The position numbers and the translations under genes were made by a program. From positions 34,945-98,944 of the forward strand of contig NW_025860903.1 of NCBI RefSeq assembly GCF_002878395.1: a stretch of 64,000 bases of DNA, read 5' to 3'. Under the pieces are notes generated by a model. That model saw only the letters and a program-made list of their open reading frames with translations, was not told the origin of the DNA and did no database searches. Source of the stretch: Capsicum annuum. Its lineage: Eukaryota > Streptophyta > Magnoliopsida > Solanales > Solanaceae. Every line of letters starts with the position of its first letter. Within the stretch, counting starts at the first letter, position 1. This document shows, piece by piece, positions 10,679 through 20,825 of this stretch.

Positions 10679-10922
10679 TGTTGAAAATATAATTAAATAA
10701 TAAAAGTGTGTTCTCTCTAACAGCTTAAGCTTTTAGATGAGATGATCATACACACCAATATGGTATCAAACCAGGCAGAGGTCTTGGGATCAAATCTCAA
10801 AATAATTCTTGGGCCATGAAAAAAACCAGGCTTGCACGTGAAGGGGTGTATTGAGAATATAATTAAATTGTGTTCTCTCTGACATCTTAAGCTTTTAGAT
10901 GAAATGATCACACACACCAACA
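10679..10922 (+). mobile_element. Very small TRIM-like LTR retrotransposon (244 bp)
   Basis: Two direct repeats of 74-80 bp (10679-10758 and 10849-10922) share TTGAGAATATAATTAAAT, GTGTTCTCTCT, CTTAAGCTTTTAGATGA and CACACACCAA. The first begins TG and the second ends CAACA. Directly after the first copy lies TATGGTATCAAACCAGGC, a primer-binding site like initiator tRNA-Met. Directly before the second lies GAAGGGG, a short polypurine tract. The 90-bp interior has no coding capacity. Flanks AACAT and AAAAT match at four of five positions, a possible decayed TSD. Confidence 0.65.
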
Positions 10923-11577
10923 AAAATTACTTTTTTATTCTTGCAAAATTTAGTAGTTGATGTAAAATAGATGTCTGAATACATATACAGGCTCCTGAAC
11001 TATTCGACTTTTTTCGGATAGGCACCTCAATTAAGTTATGTACCTATTGAACCCTTTACTCCTTTATAAACCATGTCAATTAAGCACAATCGCTGACATG
11101 ACTTTGACATGGCGTGACATGTGTAATACGCTCTCCATTAGAAGAGTGAGAAACCATAATTAATAAAAAAAATAAACATAAAAATCCCCAACCAATCAAA
11201 AAAGACACATTAAAGAAATAAAAAAAAAGAATAACCATCATTTTCTTCTCCATATCTTCTTCTCCATTGTATCTTATTAAACCTCCACCATCTTCCTCTT
11301 TCATAGTCCATAAATCTTTAACGAGTACAACACCAATTAGTATTTGGAAATGGCAAATCAAAGTAAACAGAATGCATTTAATGGAATAACAATTACTAAA
11401 AATTATAAAATCAAAGTAGAAGATTAACATACGGGAAACCTGATGGTAGTAGAGTGAGATGAACCTCAATTTTCAGAAAGTGGCTTCAGAGACATCATTT
11501 TTGCGGCAATTAATCTGGTAATTGAGATTAATGGTAATTGAAGCTTCAATTAAGCCAGATTGAGATTACTGGTTTTC

Positions 11578-11745
11578 TCAACACGAAGCTTCAACTAAAT
11601 CATTAAACTCAACATCAACATTGTCAATTTCCTTGATTTTTAACAGTCTTGATTTGACCTTGTCCTCTTTACCACGCTCAATTAGAGAATTTGGTGTGTC
11701 GGGGAGAAAAATCAAACCAACCACGAAGATCAACGCGGGTACAAT
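11578..11745 (-). pseudogene. Hexose transporter (STP-type) exon fragment inside a TIR element
   Basis: The minus strand from 11745 reads [20 protein letters not shown], then [20 protein letters not shown] and [14 protein letters not shown] before a stop. This matches the plant STP/MST sugar-proton symporter segment covering the end of transmembrane helix 6 and the start of the central loop: the [12 protein letters not shown] motif, then the IRGxxxVxxEFxDLxxAS pattern. About 56 of some 520 codons are present, with no stop inside. The pieces on either side in an intact gene are absent, so it is a captured fragment and not a gene. A real transporter would sit in the plasma membrane. Confidence 0.75.
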
Positions 11746-12439
11746 TGTTTACATAACAGCTCTATGTTATGATGCTAACTAATGGGTGGTGGATTTCTTT
11801 CTTTAAAATAGTCTTAGAAGTAGTTGTGCTCTTTCTTTGAAATAGTCTTAGACGTAGTTGCGCGGAAATAAAGGAGATAATGGGGATGCCCACGTTTCCA
11901 TTTATGGTTATTAGGCCACGTTTCATTTGCAGTTATTTTATTAGAAGTAGTTTACATTTTTCCTTTAAATTGTAATGTTAGCTTTCAGAAAGGGGGAGAA
12001 AAAATTGCCCCAATCTCTCTTGTTACTTCTTCTTCATCTCTTTTCTAAATTTCTTTGGCCAGAGGGTCAGCCGTAGACCACCTATCACTCTAGCCCATCA
12101 CAGCTACTAACAACTCTTTCATGAAGGTAATGTCATGACTCACGAAGAATAAAACTCCATACTTCAATTCTAATTCCGTCAAACCGAATTCATAATTTCA
12201 TTCTAATTCCTTCAGAACTAACAACTAGCAACTTCTCCAATTATTTAAGAAATTTATTAAATTGTAAATTCAATCAATTAAAAAAACACAAACATCACAC
12301 CAGTCATTCATCCTCTCTGTTCTATATTTCCGTTCACAGTTCAATCAACATCCACTAAGTTTGTTTATACCTGTGAGCTGTAGTCATTTAATTGTTAAAT
12401 CATTTAGGAAAAGTACATAAGTAACAAGCGATTAGGTTA

Positions 12440-12560
12440 TTTGAAAAAGGAAAGCACAAATTAACTTTACCTAATCGGAATCCGGGAGGATCCGATCCAT
12501 AATCCACCATTGACGATGACTTAATCAGGGACTAGAGATTCAGTATATAGAAAAGATGAA
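12440..12560 (-). other. Exon-like segment in the TIR element, unrecognised
   Basis: On the minus strand a frame beginning at an ATG reads MVDYGSDPPGFRLG and is followed by a donor-like AG|GTAAAG. It may be a captured first exon, but it is too short to name. Confidence 0.25.
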
Positions 12561-12779
12561 TGAGAATATAAACAAACAAAATGGAGAATGTTCGGAAGGG
12601 AAGGGCTGCTGCAGTAGCAAAAAAAAAGAATTTTTTAGAGATAAAGTGAAAAAAATGCTTCAATGGTGGAAAAAGAAGAAATTTTTATTTAGAGATAAAG
12701 TGAAGAAGAAGATATCATTTTTTTTTTTTTTAAATTTTGTGTGCTCACAAATGGAGAAAGGTGTGTTTGGAAGGGAAGG

Positions 12780-12800
12780 AGGGGGAGGGGGGGGATCGGG
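12780..12800 (+). repeat. G-rich low-complexity tract
   Basis: GGGGGAGGGGGGGGATCGGG lies in otherwise AT-rich DNA near the right part of the TIR element. Confidence 0.6.
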
Positions 12801-13149
12801 TAGGCAGCTGCAGGGGGATATTAATAATTTTTTTTTTTAAATTAGATTTAATTATATTAGAAAATTATTTTTATGATTATTTTAAGTTAAAATGCCCCGT
12901 CTCGTTATTTAATTTGTCACTTTGCCACATCATTAGCTTGTGTATTAGACGCATTTTACAATTTTTTCCACATCGGCAGATTGTGCTTAATTGAAATATT
13001 TTGTGAAGAAGTAAAAGGTTCAATAAATACATGACATAATTGAGGTGTCTATATCGAAAAAATCGAATAATTAAGGTATATGTATTCTTCCAAAATAAAT
13101 TAAATTTCAACACGCCATATATGACAAATAGATAATGTAGGCAGGCATA

Positions 13150-14400
13150 CAAATTTTAGACATCATAGTAGATGGAAAATGGAATACTGATAATTTGAAC
13201 TATCCTCTTCCGCCAGAAACTGAAATCCTCATCAAATCCATTCCCATTCCTACTTTTTCTCATAAGAAAGATGCTCGAGCCTGGTCCCTAACCCCAAATG
13301 GCGTCTTCTCTACTAAAAGCACTTACGCCAGACTCCTCCAAGATAAAGTAATGCAATCAAACAATACGCCCAAGTCCCGCTGGATAAGAAAACTCAACTG
13401 TCCAACTAAAATTAAATATTTTCTTTGGCTAATCCACCATGGACGACTTCCTACAAAAAACTATCTCCACCGCCTTGGTATCACTAATGAACCTAGCTGC
13501 GTTATTTGTAATGCACCAGAAACCTTACAACAAATCCTTCTTCAATGTCCCAATGTTCAACTGTTTTGGAACCAGCTACACCTCCTACCCTTTTTCCAAG
13601 CTATTGCAATGTCCAACAGTCAAAATTGGTTACACCTATGCAGCAAAATACCAGCACCTCCAATCCATAAGTTAGTCGACTGGTACAATGCTTTCGCTCA
13701 CTCGGAATCACAACATTTATAACGAGTATAAAATTAACATGCCCCTCCAAACTCCTCTTGCTAGAGCTGCGGAATATTTTTTCTTGAACACGAACCACCC
13801 ACATGTAATTCACAAACCTAAAACAGCTTGGAAACCCCCTAATAAAGGACTCAAACTAAACTTTGATGGTTCGTACAATCACCGAACGAAGACTGCGGGT
13901 GCTAACGATATGCAGGTCACCCAACTGGAAATTGCTACGGACTCTCTTGAGGTAATAAACTCCTTGGATTCTTTTGCACAAACTAACAACAATCTAATTC
14001 TATCATGGAGGGATCTTCTCCTCAGCCTGGGGTAGCATCACAACAATCTAATTCTATCATGGAGGGATCTTCTCCTCAGCCTGGGGAGCCCGATGCTACT
14101 GCATGAGCCTAGAAGTAATAACAGTGTAGCTGACAAGCTTGCAAAGCAAGGACAGATGTTATCCAACAGTAGCTGTTTTGTAGCTTGGATGGAACCACCG
14201 CTTTTTGTTAACTCTCTAATCAATGTTGATATGGATAGTACTTCTTTTCATGGGCCTGTTGTGCCCCTTGTTAGATCTAATTGTAATAGTAGTGCTAGGC
14301 CTTTGCGTACTTCTGTTAAGCTTGTACAAGCGAACACTTGTTCAACTATGATGCATATTATAAATAATGAATAAAAGTCCTCCTTTGCTACCAAAAAAAA
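13150..14400 (+). pseudogene. 5'-truncated L1-type LINE: zinc-binding RT domain and RNase H remnants
   Basis: The frame from about 13159 to 13722 has the layout of the zf-RVT domain found C-terminal to plant LINE reverse transcriptases: WSLTPNGVFSTKSTY, then SRWIRKLNCPTKIKYFLWL, GRLPTKNYL, CVICNAPETLQQILLQCPN and FWNQL. A frameshift near 13700 leads to a plant RNase H-like domain at about 13780-14180 (WKPPNKGLKLNFDGS, EIATDSLEVI, ADKLAKQGQ). Most of its middle, including the second acidic residue region, is deleted. Endonuclease and RT core are absent. It ends in AATAAAAG plus a short A-run at 14391-14398, as expected for a 5'-truncated LINE copy. It is not functional. Confidence 0.8.
13986..14092 (+). 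repeat. 54-bp tandem duplication inside the LINE RNase H region
   Basis: ACAACAATCTAATTC through CTCAGCCTGGGG occurs twice, at about 13986-14034 and 14040-14088, with a 54-bp period. The joint contains TAG, so the duplication itself introduces a stop although its length is a multiple of three. Confidence 0.9.
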
Positions 14401-14930
14401 GTTAAAATATAGAGGCAATATCACATGAATTAATGACGACATTCTCTCTAAAAAGTGTTACTAAATACAGTTCATGATCATATGATCTCAAAATTTTGAT
14501 AAACTACTAATCGGTCCTCTCATTTTAACCGTAGATTTACCTTATAATAAAATAAATATGTTTTAGAAATTCTAGATCAAAATTGATAATTATAATTTTT
14601 AATTATACTCATAACATTAAATGAGGAGTCCTTTTTAATGTTCTTCTATTCTTTTTAAAAAAAAAGTTCACATAAGGATAACTTAATAAACCATTTCTCG
14701 CATTTATTTTTATTTTTAATGAATGCGAAAAAAGCTGAAATAACAATTAAAATGGTACGATGAGAGTGACATTTACTGAACTTTAATTAGTATCTTGTTT
14801 TTAATTTTTACTATAAGAGAAAATTACTTCACAACTTTGCAAATTGCTAACCTTATTAATGTCATTCGCCTTATAGTATCTGTGATTAACAACTTTAACT
14901 AAAAGAAAAAGTAAAAGAATTACTACGCGG
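14401..14930. other. AT-rich spacer between two LINE remnants
   Basis: No gene, element boundary or structured repeat is evident. Frames are short and full of stops. Confidence 0.5.
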
Positions 14931-14934
14931 ATCA

Positions 14935-15482
14935 GAATTATGACTTGTGTCGGCAAACAGGGGGAAACAACACAACATCTTTTTATCCAATGTGAGGTGG
15001 CAGGTTCTATTTGGAAGAGAATACTACAATGGCAAGACATTAGAAGGACTAATTTGTGTTGGACTAGAGAGGTTGATTGGGCACTATGATATAGTGCAGG
15101 GCATATAGCCAAGGTGCTGAACTCTTTAGGATGACATATTGACATTAGCAGCTACAATATGTCATGTATGGTAGGAGAGGAATGCAAGAGTATTTCAAAA
15201 CAAGGCCAAAACAGTGACAGTGTTGCTTCGTATGATCGTTCAGGAGATTCATGCTAGGGCGAGCCTCTTTCCTAAACTTATCATTGTTCTGCAGGACTTG
15301 AACTTTTATCCTTAGTATGTTTAGTTGCCTAGGTGCTCTTGAGGTCTGTTGTAGCATCACTGGGAAGTTGTCCAGTGAAGGCTAGCTAGATTTTTTTTCT
15401 TCCTTTTCTTTATATTTGAGCTTCGTTTCTCTTCATAATAAATATAATGTTTATTTAGCAAAAATAAAAAATAAAAATAAAT
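14935..15482 (+). pseudogene. Second LINE 3' remnant (zf-RVT domain plus A-rich tail)
   Basis: The plus strand reads CGKQGETTQHLFIQCEVAGS, then IWKRILQW and TREVDWA (zf-RVT motif CGxxxET..HLFxxC). After a frame break it continues LAATICHVW, ERNARVFQNKAKTV, IVQEIHARASLFPKL. It ends with a stop, an AATAAAT-like signal near 15439 and the A-rich tail AAAAATAAAAAATAAAAATA at about 15461-15482. It differs from the LINE remnant at 13150-14400, so this is a second independent insertion, heavily decayed. Confidence 0.65.
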
Positions 15483-15767
15483 GAGCAATTTGCAAAATGA
15501 ACATAATTAAGGCCATTTTAGTGAACTAGTTAACTGTCAGTCAAACCTCCTCCTCGTTTTTTTTTTTTTTTGAAGTGATTAAAATCTAAATATACTACTA
15601 ATAGATCACGAATATATTAAAATGTGTATTTGCATATACCTTGTCAAAGAGATAAAACTACAAGTAACGAAAGTAACATTCTTAATTTCTTTTTTAAGTT
15701 TACTATAATAGAAATTTTCTTTATTACTAACCCAAATTGATAACCTTATTAATGTCATAAATATATA

Positions 15768-16033
15768 CTCCCTCGGTTCACTTTTATGTGCTACTAATTT
15801 CCTATCTGAATTTCTATTTTTATATGTCATTTTTTATGTATCAAGAGAATGACAATTTTTTTTTTCTATTTTACCCTTAGCATTAATTGTTTTTTTTTTG
15901 AAATTACTGTCAAGATACAATATAAACATTAGTTAATCGGGGTACTACAGAAAAAAAAAGTTATGGTATTAATTATTTTTCTTAATAGATGTGTCAACTC
16001 AAAATGTGACAAAGTAAAACCGGACAAAGAAAG
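15768..16033. mobile_element. Stowaway-like MITE
   Basis: The left end CTCCCTCGGTTCACTTTTAT and the inverted right end (CTTTCTTTGTCCGGTTTTAC) form imperfect terminal repeats typical of the Solanaceae CTCCCTCCGT-type Stowaway family. TA flanks both sides (15766-15767 and 16034-16035). The element is 266 bp with no coding capacity. Confidence 0.6.
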
Positions 16034-16514
16034 TATTCATTTTTGTGCAACAGATACCTAAATTCAAGAAAGAAAAACATTAATGAAATCGGTTTGTAGC
16101 TATGCATTTAAATCAACATAAAAGAGAAAATAAGATAATTTAAACGGTGTACTTTATCGATGGGAAAATAGTAATTTTAGTCCTTTAAGTTATTTCATTG
16201 TTGTGACTTTGGTCTCCCTGTTATTTGATTTAGCAAAACTAACATTTTATTAAACCAAATATGTGATCGTGATCCCTAAGCAAGGGAATTCATTTGACGT
16301 CAATCTGACATTCTCAATGGGATTTCGAGAAGGTGGAATGTGTGAGTCGAAAGGAATAGAATAATAATGAAGTGGGTATCACTAATGGTCTTTAAAAGAT
16401 ATAATCGTTTCACTCAAAGTTAGATACATACACAGTGAAAGAGTTGAGAGCCATGAAAAGTATTCATTCCCAGAGAATAAAATGACGCTAAAAGATCGTT
16501 TGCTTCGTACGCTC
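16034..16514. other. Spacer, no gene seen
   Basis: AT-rich sequence between the Stowaway-like MITE and the copia LTR, with no supported feature. Confidence 0.5.
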
Positions 16515-17205
16515 TATTATCTTTAATATTTTTGGGTACACAAAATTTGTATGTTATGTAGTATACACTTCAACTAAGCTCAAAACCAAACTTATCAAGA
16601 GCAACTTGAAGTTTCAACACTTTCAACACAAGATCAAAAATGATCTATCCAAGAAGTGTGTTATAATTTCAGAAATAACATAAAACAAAAAGTTAAAGCC
16701 AAGTCCTCCGAATTCACAGAGTGTTCTTAAGGAAATAATTCACCTCAAGTACCTGAGGTTATGGAATTTTTCTCCCAAGATAAAATGACTTTCAATCCAA
16801 CAATAGCGGTACCTCAAATTATTGGATTCGTCGAACTCACTAAACAGTTAATGATCACAATGAGTTTTTGAAGAGAAGAAGATTGTTTTTGCTATAAAAA
16901 ATCATGTCTATACCCGAGGAATATGTCAGGTATTTATAGCCTTAAGGTGTCCTTTCGGAAAGGAAGCACTGGTTCTGGAAAAAGGCACATTTTCTGTACA
17001 GTTATGTCACCTGCGCCCAGTCTGTGCTAGAACTACGCCCAATTTGAGGCCGCAGGTGACACTGTCCAGATTCCAGTAGCTTCCTGCACTGGACCTGCGC
17101 CCACAGGTTGCCACAGGTGCACGCGTAAATCACTCTATTGCATGAAACAGTATGCCTTTTACCTCGAAGGGTCGCATCCCTTCGAGGTGTGTTGTGCATG
17201 CTCTA
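16515..17205 (-). repeat. Copia 3' LTR, U3-truncated
   Basis: About 690 bp align with 19324-20000 of the other LTR, including AAGCCAAGTCCTCCGAATTC, ATAGCGGTACCT and CTGTCCAGATT. The part equal to 20000-20452 is absent. Confidence 0.85.
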
Positions 17206-17293
17206 CACATTTTTTCGTTCTCTACACATTTTTCTGCAAAGGGAGATTCATATTATCCGCCCCTGTCACTTCTTAGCGTTTTGATCTTTTTTT

Positions 17294-17530
17294 TTAACTA
17301 ATTTTCAACTTCTGTTTTATATGCCTAAATGCATCTATTGCTTCATCCTTACTATTTAGTAAATACACACAATAATATCTAGTGCAATCGTCAATAAAAG
17401 TTATAAAATACTTTTTCCTACCACGAGATGGTGTTGACTTCATATCACAAATGTTAGTGTGGATTAAGTCTAAGGGATTGGAATTCTTTTCAACGAACTT
17501 ATACAGATGCTTAGCATACTTTGATTTCAC
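17294..17530 (-). pseudogene. Copia integrase N-terminal part
   Basis: The minus-strand frame reads SNPLDLIHTNICDMKSTPSR, then KYFITFIDDCTRYYCVYLL and KDEAIDAFR. This is the start of the integrase core with its first catalytic Asp (in HTNICD, where the family has HTDICD) and the second motif FIDDxTR. It ends at a stop soon after, without the second Asp and Glu of the DDE triad. Confidence 0.85.
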
Positions 17531-17554
17531 ACACGTTTGATATTTTGATTTATT

Positions 17555-17890
17555 TCACTCAAAGTTTGGCAAAACTTCTAAGTTAATCAGTTTTCGCAAT
17601 GTTTTGTAATTGATATGGCCAAATCGTTCATGCCACAAATCATAAGACTCAAGCAAGTAAGAAGAAACTGAACTTTTATTGATTTCAACATTCATTATAT
17701 TCATTTTGAATAGGCCCTCTGTGAGGTAGCCTTTTCCTACATACACTTCTCCTTTACTAAGTACAATTTTTTCGAAAACAAATACATATTTGAATCTATT
17801 TTTGTCTAGAAGTGATATAGAAATCAAGTTCTTATGTAACTTCGGTACATACAGTACTTTGTTCAAAGTCAACACTTTGCCTGATGTCAT
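17555..17890 (-). pseudogene. Copia GAG-pre-integrase segment
   Basis: The frame holds VLYVPKLHKNLISISLLDKN, the usual link from protease to integrase in copia polyproteins, and then LWHERFGHINYKTLRKL, the His pair of the integrase zinc finger region. A stop at the end separates it from the integrase core frame at 17294-17530. Confidence 0.85.
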
Positions 17891-17905
17891 TTTCAGGAAG
17901 ACTTT

Positions 17906-18163
17906 TCATGTTCCTTCAACTTTAGCAGTCGTGGAGTTGGCCATATATATCTTCTCCTCGACTTGCACCAAAGCAAAAGCAACAAATAACTCCTTATTCG
18001 CACAAACGTGGTGGGTGGCACCAGAATCCATCCACCATTCTCGAGGATTTCCCACCAAATTGCATTCAGACAGCATGACACACATATAGTTCATTTCTTT
18101 CTTGGGCTCAGCCATATTTGCTTGGTCTTTCTTTTTTCCTTTCTTTGGAGCACGACAATCCAT
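17906..18163 (-). pseudogene. Copia aspartic protease segment
   Basis: It begins in the zinc-knuckle region (MDCRAPKKGKKKDQ) and contains WWMDSGATHHVCANKELF with the DSGA active-site motif. The frame shifts at about 17906 before the next domain. The zinc knuckle just upstream (about 18155-18200) keeps CFNCGKIGHKSMDC, an intact CX2CX4HX4C. Confidence 0.85.
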
Positions 18164-19088
18164 AGACTTGTGTCCAATCTTGCCACAGTTAAAGCATTTT
18201 TCCTTGAATTTCTTCTTGGGTTGATTGTTTTTTTGTCCATCTTTCTTCCACTTTTTGGAGTTGTTGTGATCGTATTCTACAATATTTGTTCTACTTATTG
18301 AAGAATTTTCTTTCGACCTTATTTCTATGGCTTTACTGTCTACTTTAATGCGCAGTCTTACTATAAGATCTTCGACTGATATCTCCTTTCGTTATGTTTC
18401 ATGTAGTTCTTGAAGTCCTTCCACATAGGTGATAACTTTTCTATTATTGCCACGACTTGAAACGCCTCATTCACGATCAAACCTACAATTAAGTTCATGT
18501 GAACATTAATAATATTTTTAGTATATTCAACTAAGGTATTCAACAAAATCATACCTTTCGAAAGGGGATGGTGGATGATAACTTGAAGTTCCTGGACTTG
18601 AGATACAACAGACTTTTGTCAATCATTTTAAACTCTAGAAATATTGCAACGAAGAACTTTTTGGTTCCCGCATCCTCAGTCTTATACTTTCTTTACAGCG
18701 CCCCCCATAACTCTTTTGTCGTCTTCATTTCACTATACACATTGTATAGTTCATTCTGAAGGCCATTTAGAATGTAATTCCTGCATAGGAAATCTTAGTG
18801 TTTTCATGCCTCCATAACGACAAATTTCTTCTAGTTCGAAGTTCCTTCGAGCACCTCAGGAGCTTCTTCAAATGTAAACCATTGAAGACATAAAGTTGTA
18901 AGGTAGAAGAAAGTCTTCTGTTTCCACCTTTTGAAATCTACACACGTGAATTTTTTGGGTTTCTTCTCTGGTGCTATTGCTGACGGAGCATTTGTACGAC
19001 TCGTTGTGGCACCATAAGTTTCTGCCATAGTCGTTGCAGTATCATGCACTTGACTGTCAGTAGTCATTTTCCTGTCACAATAAGACAA
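18164..19088 (-). pseudogene. Copia gag, broken into several frames
   Basis: The start is the ATG at 19086-19088, with a Thr/Ala-rich leader followed by KKFTCVDFKRWKQKTFFYL, a copia gag N-terminal signature. A stop ends this frame at 18831. Further gag homology lies at 18361-18552 (VNEAFQVVAIIEKLSPMWKD) with frameshifts between. The end leads into the zinc knuckle. The particle-forming protein cannot be made from this copy. Confidence 0.8.
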
Positions 19089-19323
19089 TAACTTTAGTAT
19101 GTCAAAATACTATTAATAAAGTTGCAACAACTTTAAACACCCCTTATTTCTAGTTTAACGATGAAGTTTTTATGACTTTCAATCGTCAACCGAGTGATCT
19201 TTAACTTGTGATGATGATTTTATTTCTTCAAATCACTAGTTAAGTTTAAACGGAGTAGAAATCTTAAAGCTTTAATCTCCAGAAACTAAGCAATATAGAT
19301 TCCAAAAATTATTTCCTTAAGAC

Positions 19324-20452
19324 TGTTATCTTTAATGTTTTCGGGTACACAAAATTTGTACGTTATGCAATATAAACTTCAAATAAGCTCAAGACCGAAC
19401 TTGTCAAGACCAACTTGAAGTTTCAACACCTTCAATACAAGATAAAAGATAATCTATCCAAGAAATGTGTTATTATTTCAGAAATAAGATAAAACAGAAA
19501 GTTAAAGCCAAGTCCTCCGAATTCACAGTGTCCTTAAGAAAATAATTCCCCTCAAGCACCTGAGGTTATAGAATTCTCCTCCTAGGATAAATGGATTTCA
19601 ATCCAACAATAGCGGTACCTTAAATTATTGGATTCGTCAAACCCACTCAACAGTTAATGATCACAATGAGTTTTTGAAGAGAAGAAAATTGTTTTTGCTA
19701 TAAAAAATATGTCTATACCTGAGGAATATATCCGGTATTTATAGCCTTAAGCTGTCCCTTCGTAAAGGAAGCATTGGTTCTGGAAAAAAGCACAATTTCT
19801 GTATAGGCACGTCACCTGTGCCAAGTCTGTGCTGGAACTGCACCCGATCTGTGGCCGCAGGTGACACTGTCCAGATTTTAGTAGCTTTCTACGTTATACC
19901 TGCGCCCGCAGGTTGCCACAAGTTCGCGCGTATATTACTCTATTACACGAAACAGTGTGTCTTTTACATCAAAGGGTCACATCCCTTTGAGGTGCATTGT
20001 GCATGCATTTGCATGGCATCCGAAATGCGTCCGCATATGGAATAAACCATTTCTATCAAATTCTTTGGATTAAGTTTCACTTATTCTTCAAGTTTCAAAT
20101 AAAATTCATCAAAAAAGATCGATATTATCGATCGATCATTTGAAAAATTCAAATTCAAATCTAAATCTGATGTTGAATTTGATTTTGAAGTCGAGTCGAG
20201 CGAGCGACGACGACGATTGCACGAGGTACCTACTTGTTCTAGCCTCACTATCCAAGTGGAGATTTGTTTCTCAATATAAACACGTGAAATCTTCTTTCTC
20301 CCACCAATGTGGGAGAATTTTGTAGACTTTCCTATTTGAGCAAACTTTCTATTTTAGTGTGGACTCACTTTTCCTCCACTATTTTTCCTCTATTTTCCAT
20401 TCACACATACACCTTGAACCCGACACGCTCTCCCGGTGCACGTCAACTAACA
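19324..20452 (-). repeat. Copia 5' LTR
   Basis: On the minus strand it runs from TGTTAGTTGACGTG (20452) to ATTAAAGATAACA (19324), 1,129 bp with TG..CA ends. It contains CTCCCACATTGGTGGGAG and GTGTTTATATTG at about 20270-20310, a plausible promoter region with a TATA-like box. Confidence 0.75.
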
Positions 20453-20530
20453 TGTGCTAGCCATGGGCAGGAGGCCTAAGAATGCTACCTTACTGGAATC
20501 TAGTTTTGTGGTAATAAATAAAAGTCACAA

Positions 20531-20825
20531 TAAATAAACATGCCCTTTCACTTGGGTTCAAATCACATTTGTAAATTTCAACTTTTGATGTACACAAATA
20601 GGCACTTGAACTTATATAAAGTTAAATAAGTAGACATATATGTCCTATGTAGCATGCTACGTGGTCAATTTTTGTCCTACATAACGTCCTACGTGTATTA
20701 TGCCACATAGGATGTGTGTGTCTATTTGTTCAAATTTATACAAGCTTAAGTGCTTGTTTGTGCACACGCAAAGTTGGAGGCCATAGATGTGATTTGAGGT
20801 CAAGTTGAAGGGCGTGTTTATGTAT
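20531..20825. mobile_element. Fold-back MITE with long inverted arms
   Basis: TAAATAAACATGCCCTTTCA, then TCAAATCACAT, CACAAATAGGCACTTGA and ATGTCCTATGT at the left are mirrored at 20700-20825 (CCTATGTGGCATAATAC, CAAACAAGCACTTAAGC, CTCAAATCACATCTA, ACACGCCCTTCAAC on the other strand). Arms are about 120 bp, with no coding capacity. Target duplication not resolved. Confidence 0.7.

Larger units (their letters stand above)
10977..13087. mobile_element. 2.1-kb TIR transposon carrying a host gene fragment
   Basis: The left end (GAATACATATAC, then CTATTCGA, CACCTCAATTAAGTTATG, TATTGAACC, CAATTAAGCACAAT; 10977-11092) is matched in inverted order at 12980-13087. That gives arms of at least 108 bp with moderate divergence. 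No transposase is recognisable. The interior holds a minus-strand sugar-transporter exon piece (11578-11745) and other exon-like sequence at 12440-12560, so it resembles gene-capturing elements such as Pack-MULEs. No clean 8-11-bp target duplication is visible, which leaves the superfamily uncertain. Confidence 0.65.
16515..20452 (-). mobile_element. Ty1/copia retrotransposon, internally deleted (no RT/RNase H)
   Basis: Two direct repeats bound the element: a complete 5' LTR at 19324-20452 and a truncated 3' LTR at about 16515-17205. They share the run from ATCTTTAATG/ATTTT to the GGGTCGCATCCC block. Between them, on the minus strand, lie gag, a zinc knuckle, protease, GAG-pre-integrase and the first part of integrase. 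The coding sequence then stops near 17294 and jumps into LTR sequence. The integrase C-terminus, RT, RNase H, polypurine tract and the U3 part of the 3' LTR are therefore all missing. No matching 5-bp flanks were found, consistent with one end being altered. Confidence 0.85.

Noticed and set aside
10741..10790. Possible tRNA-derived SINE at TGGTATCAAACCAGG..GGTCTTGGGATCAAATCTC
   Set aside because: The flanking 75-80-bp direct repeats with TG..CA-like ends and the position of the primer-site motif fit a small LTR element better.
12556..12840. Lys- and Gly-rich frame of 94 codons
   Set aside because: It runs through A-rich and G-rich low-complexity DNA inside the TIR element and has no domain.
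17790..18301. Plus-strand frames of about 97-99 codons over the copia gag/protease region
   Set aside because: They are the complement of conserved minus-strand copia domains (DSGA, zinc knuckle).
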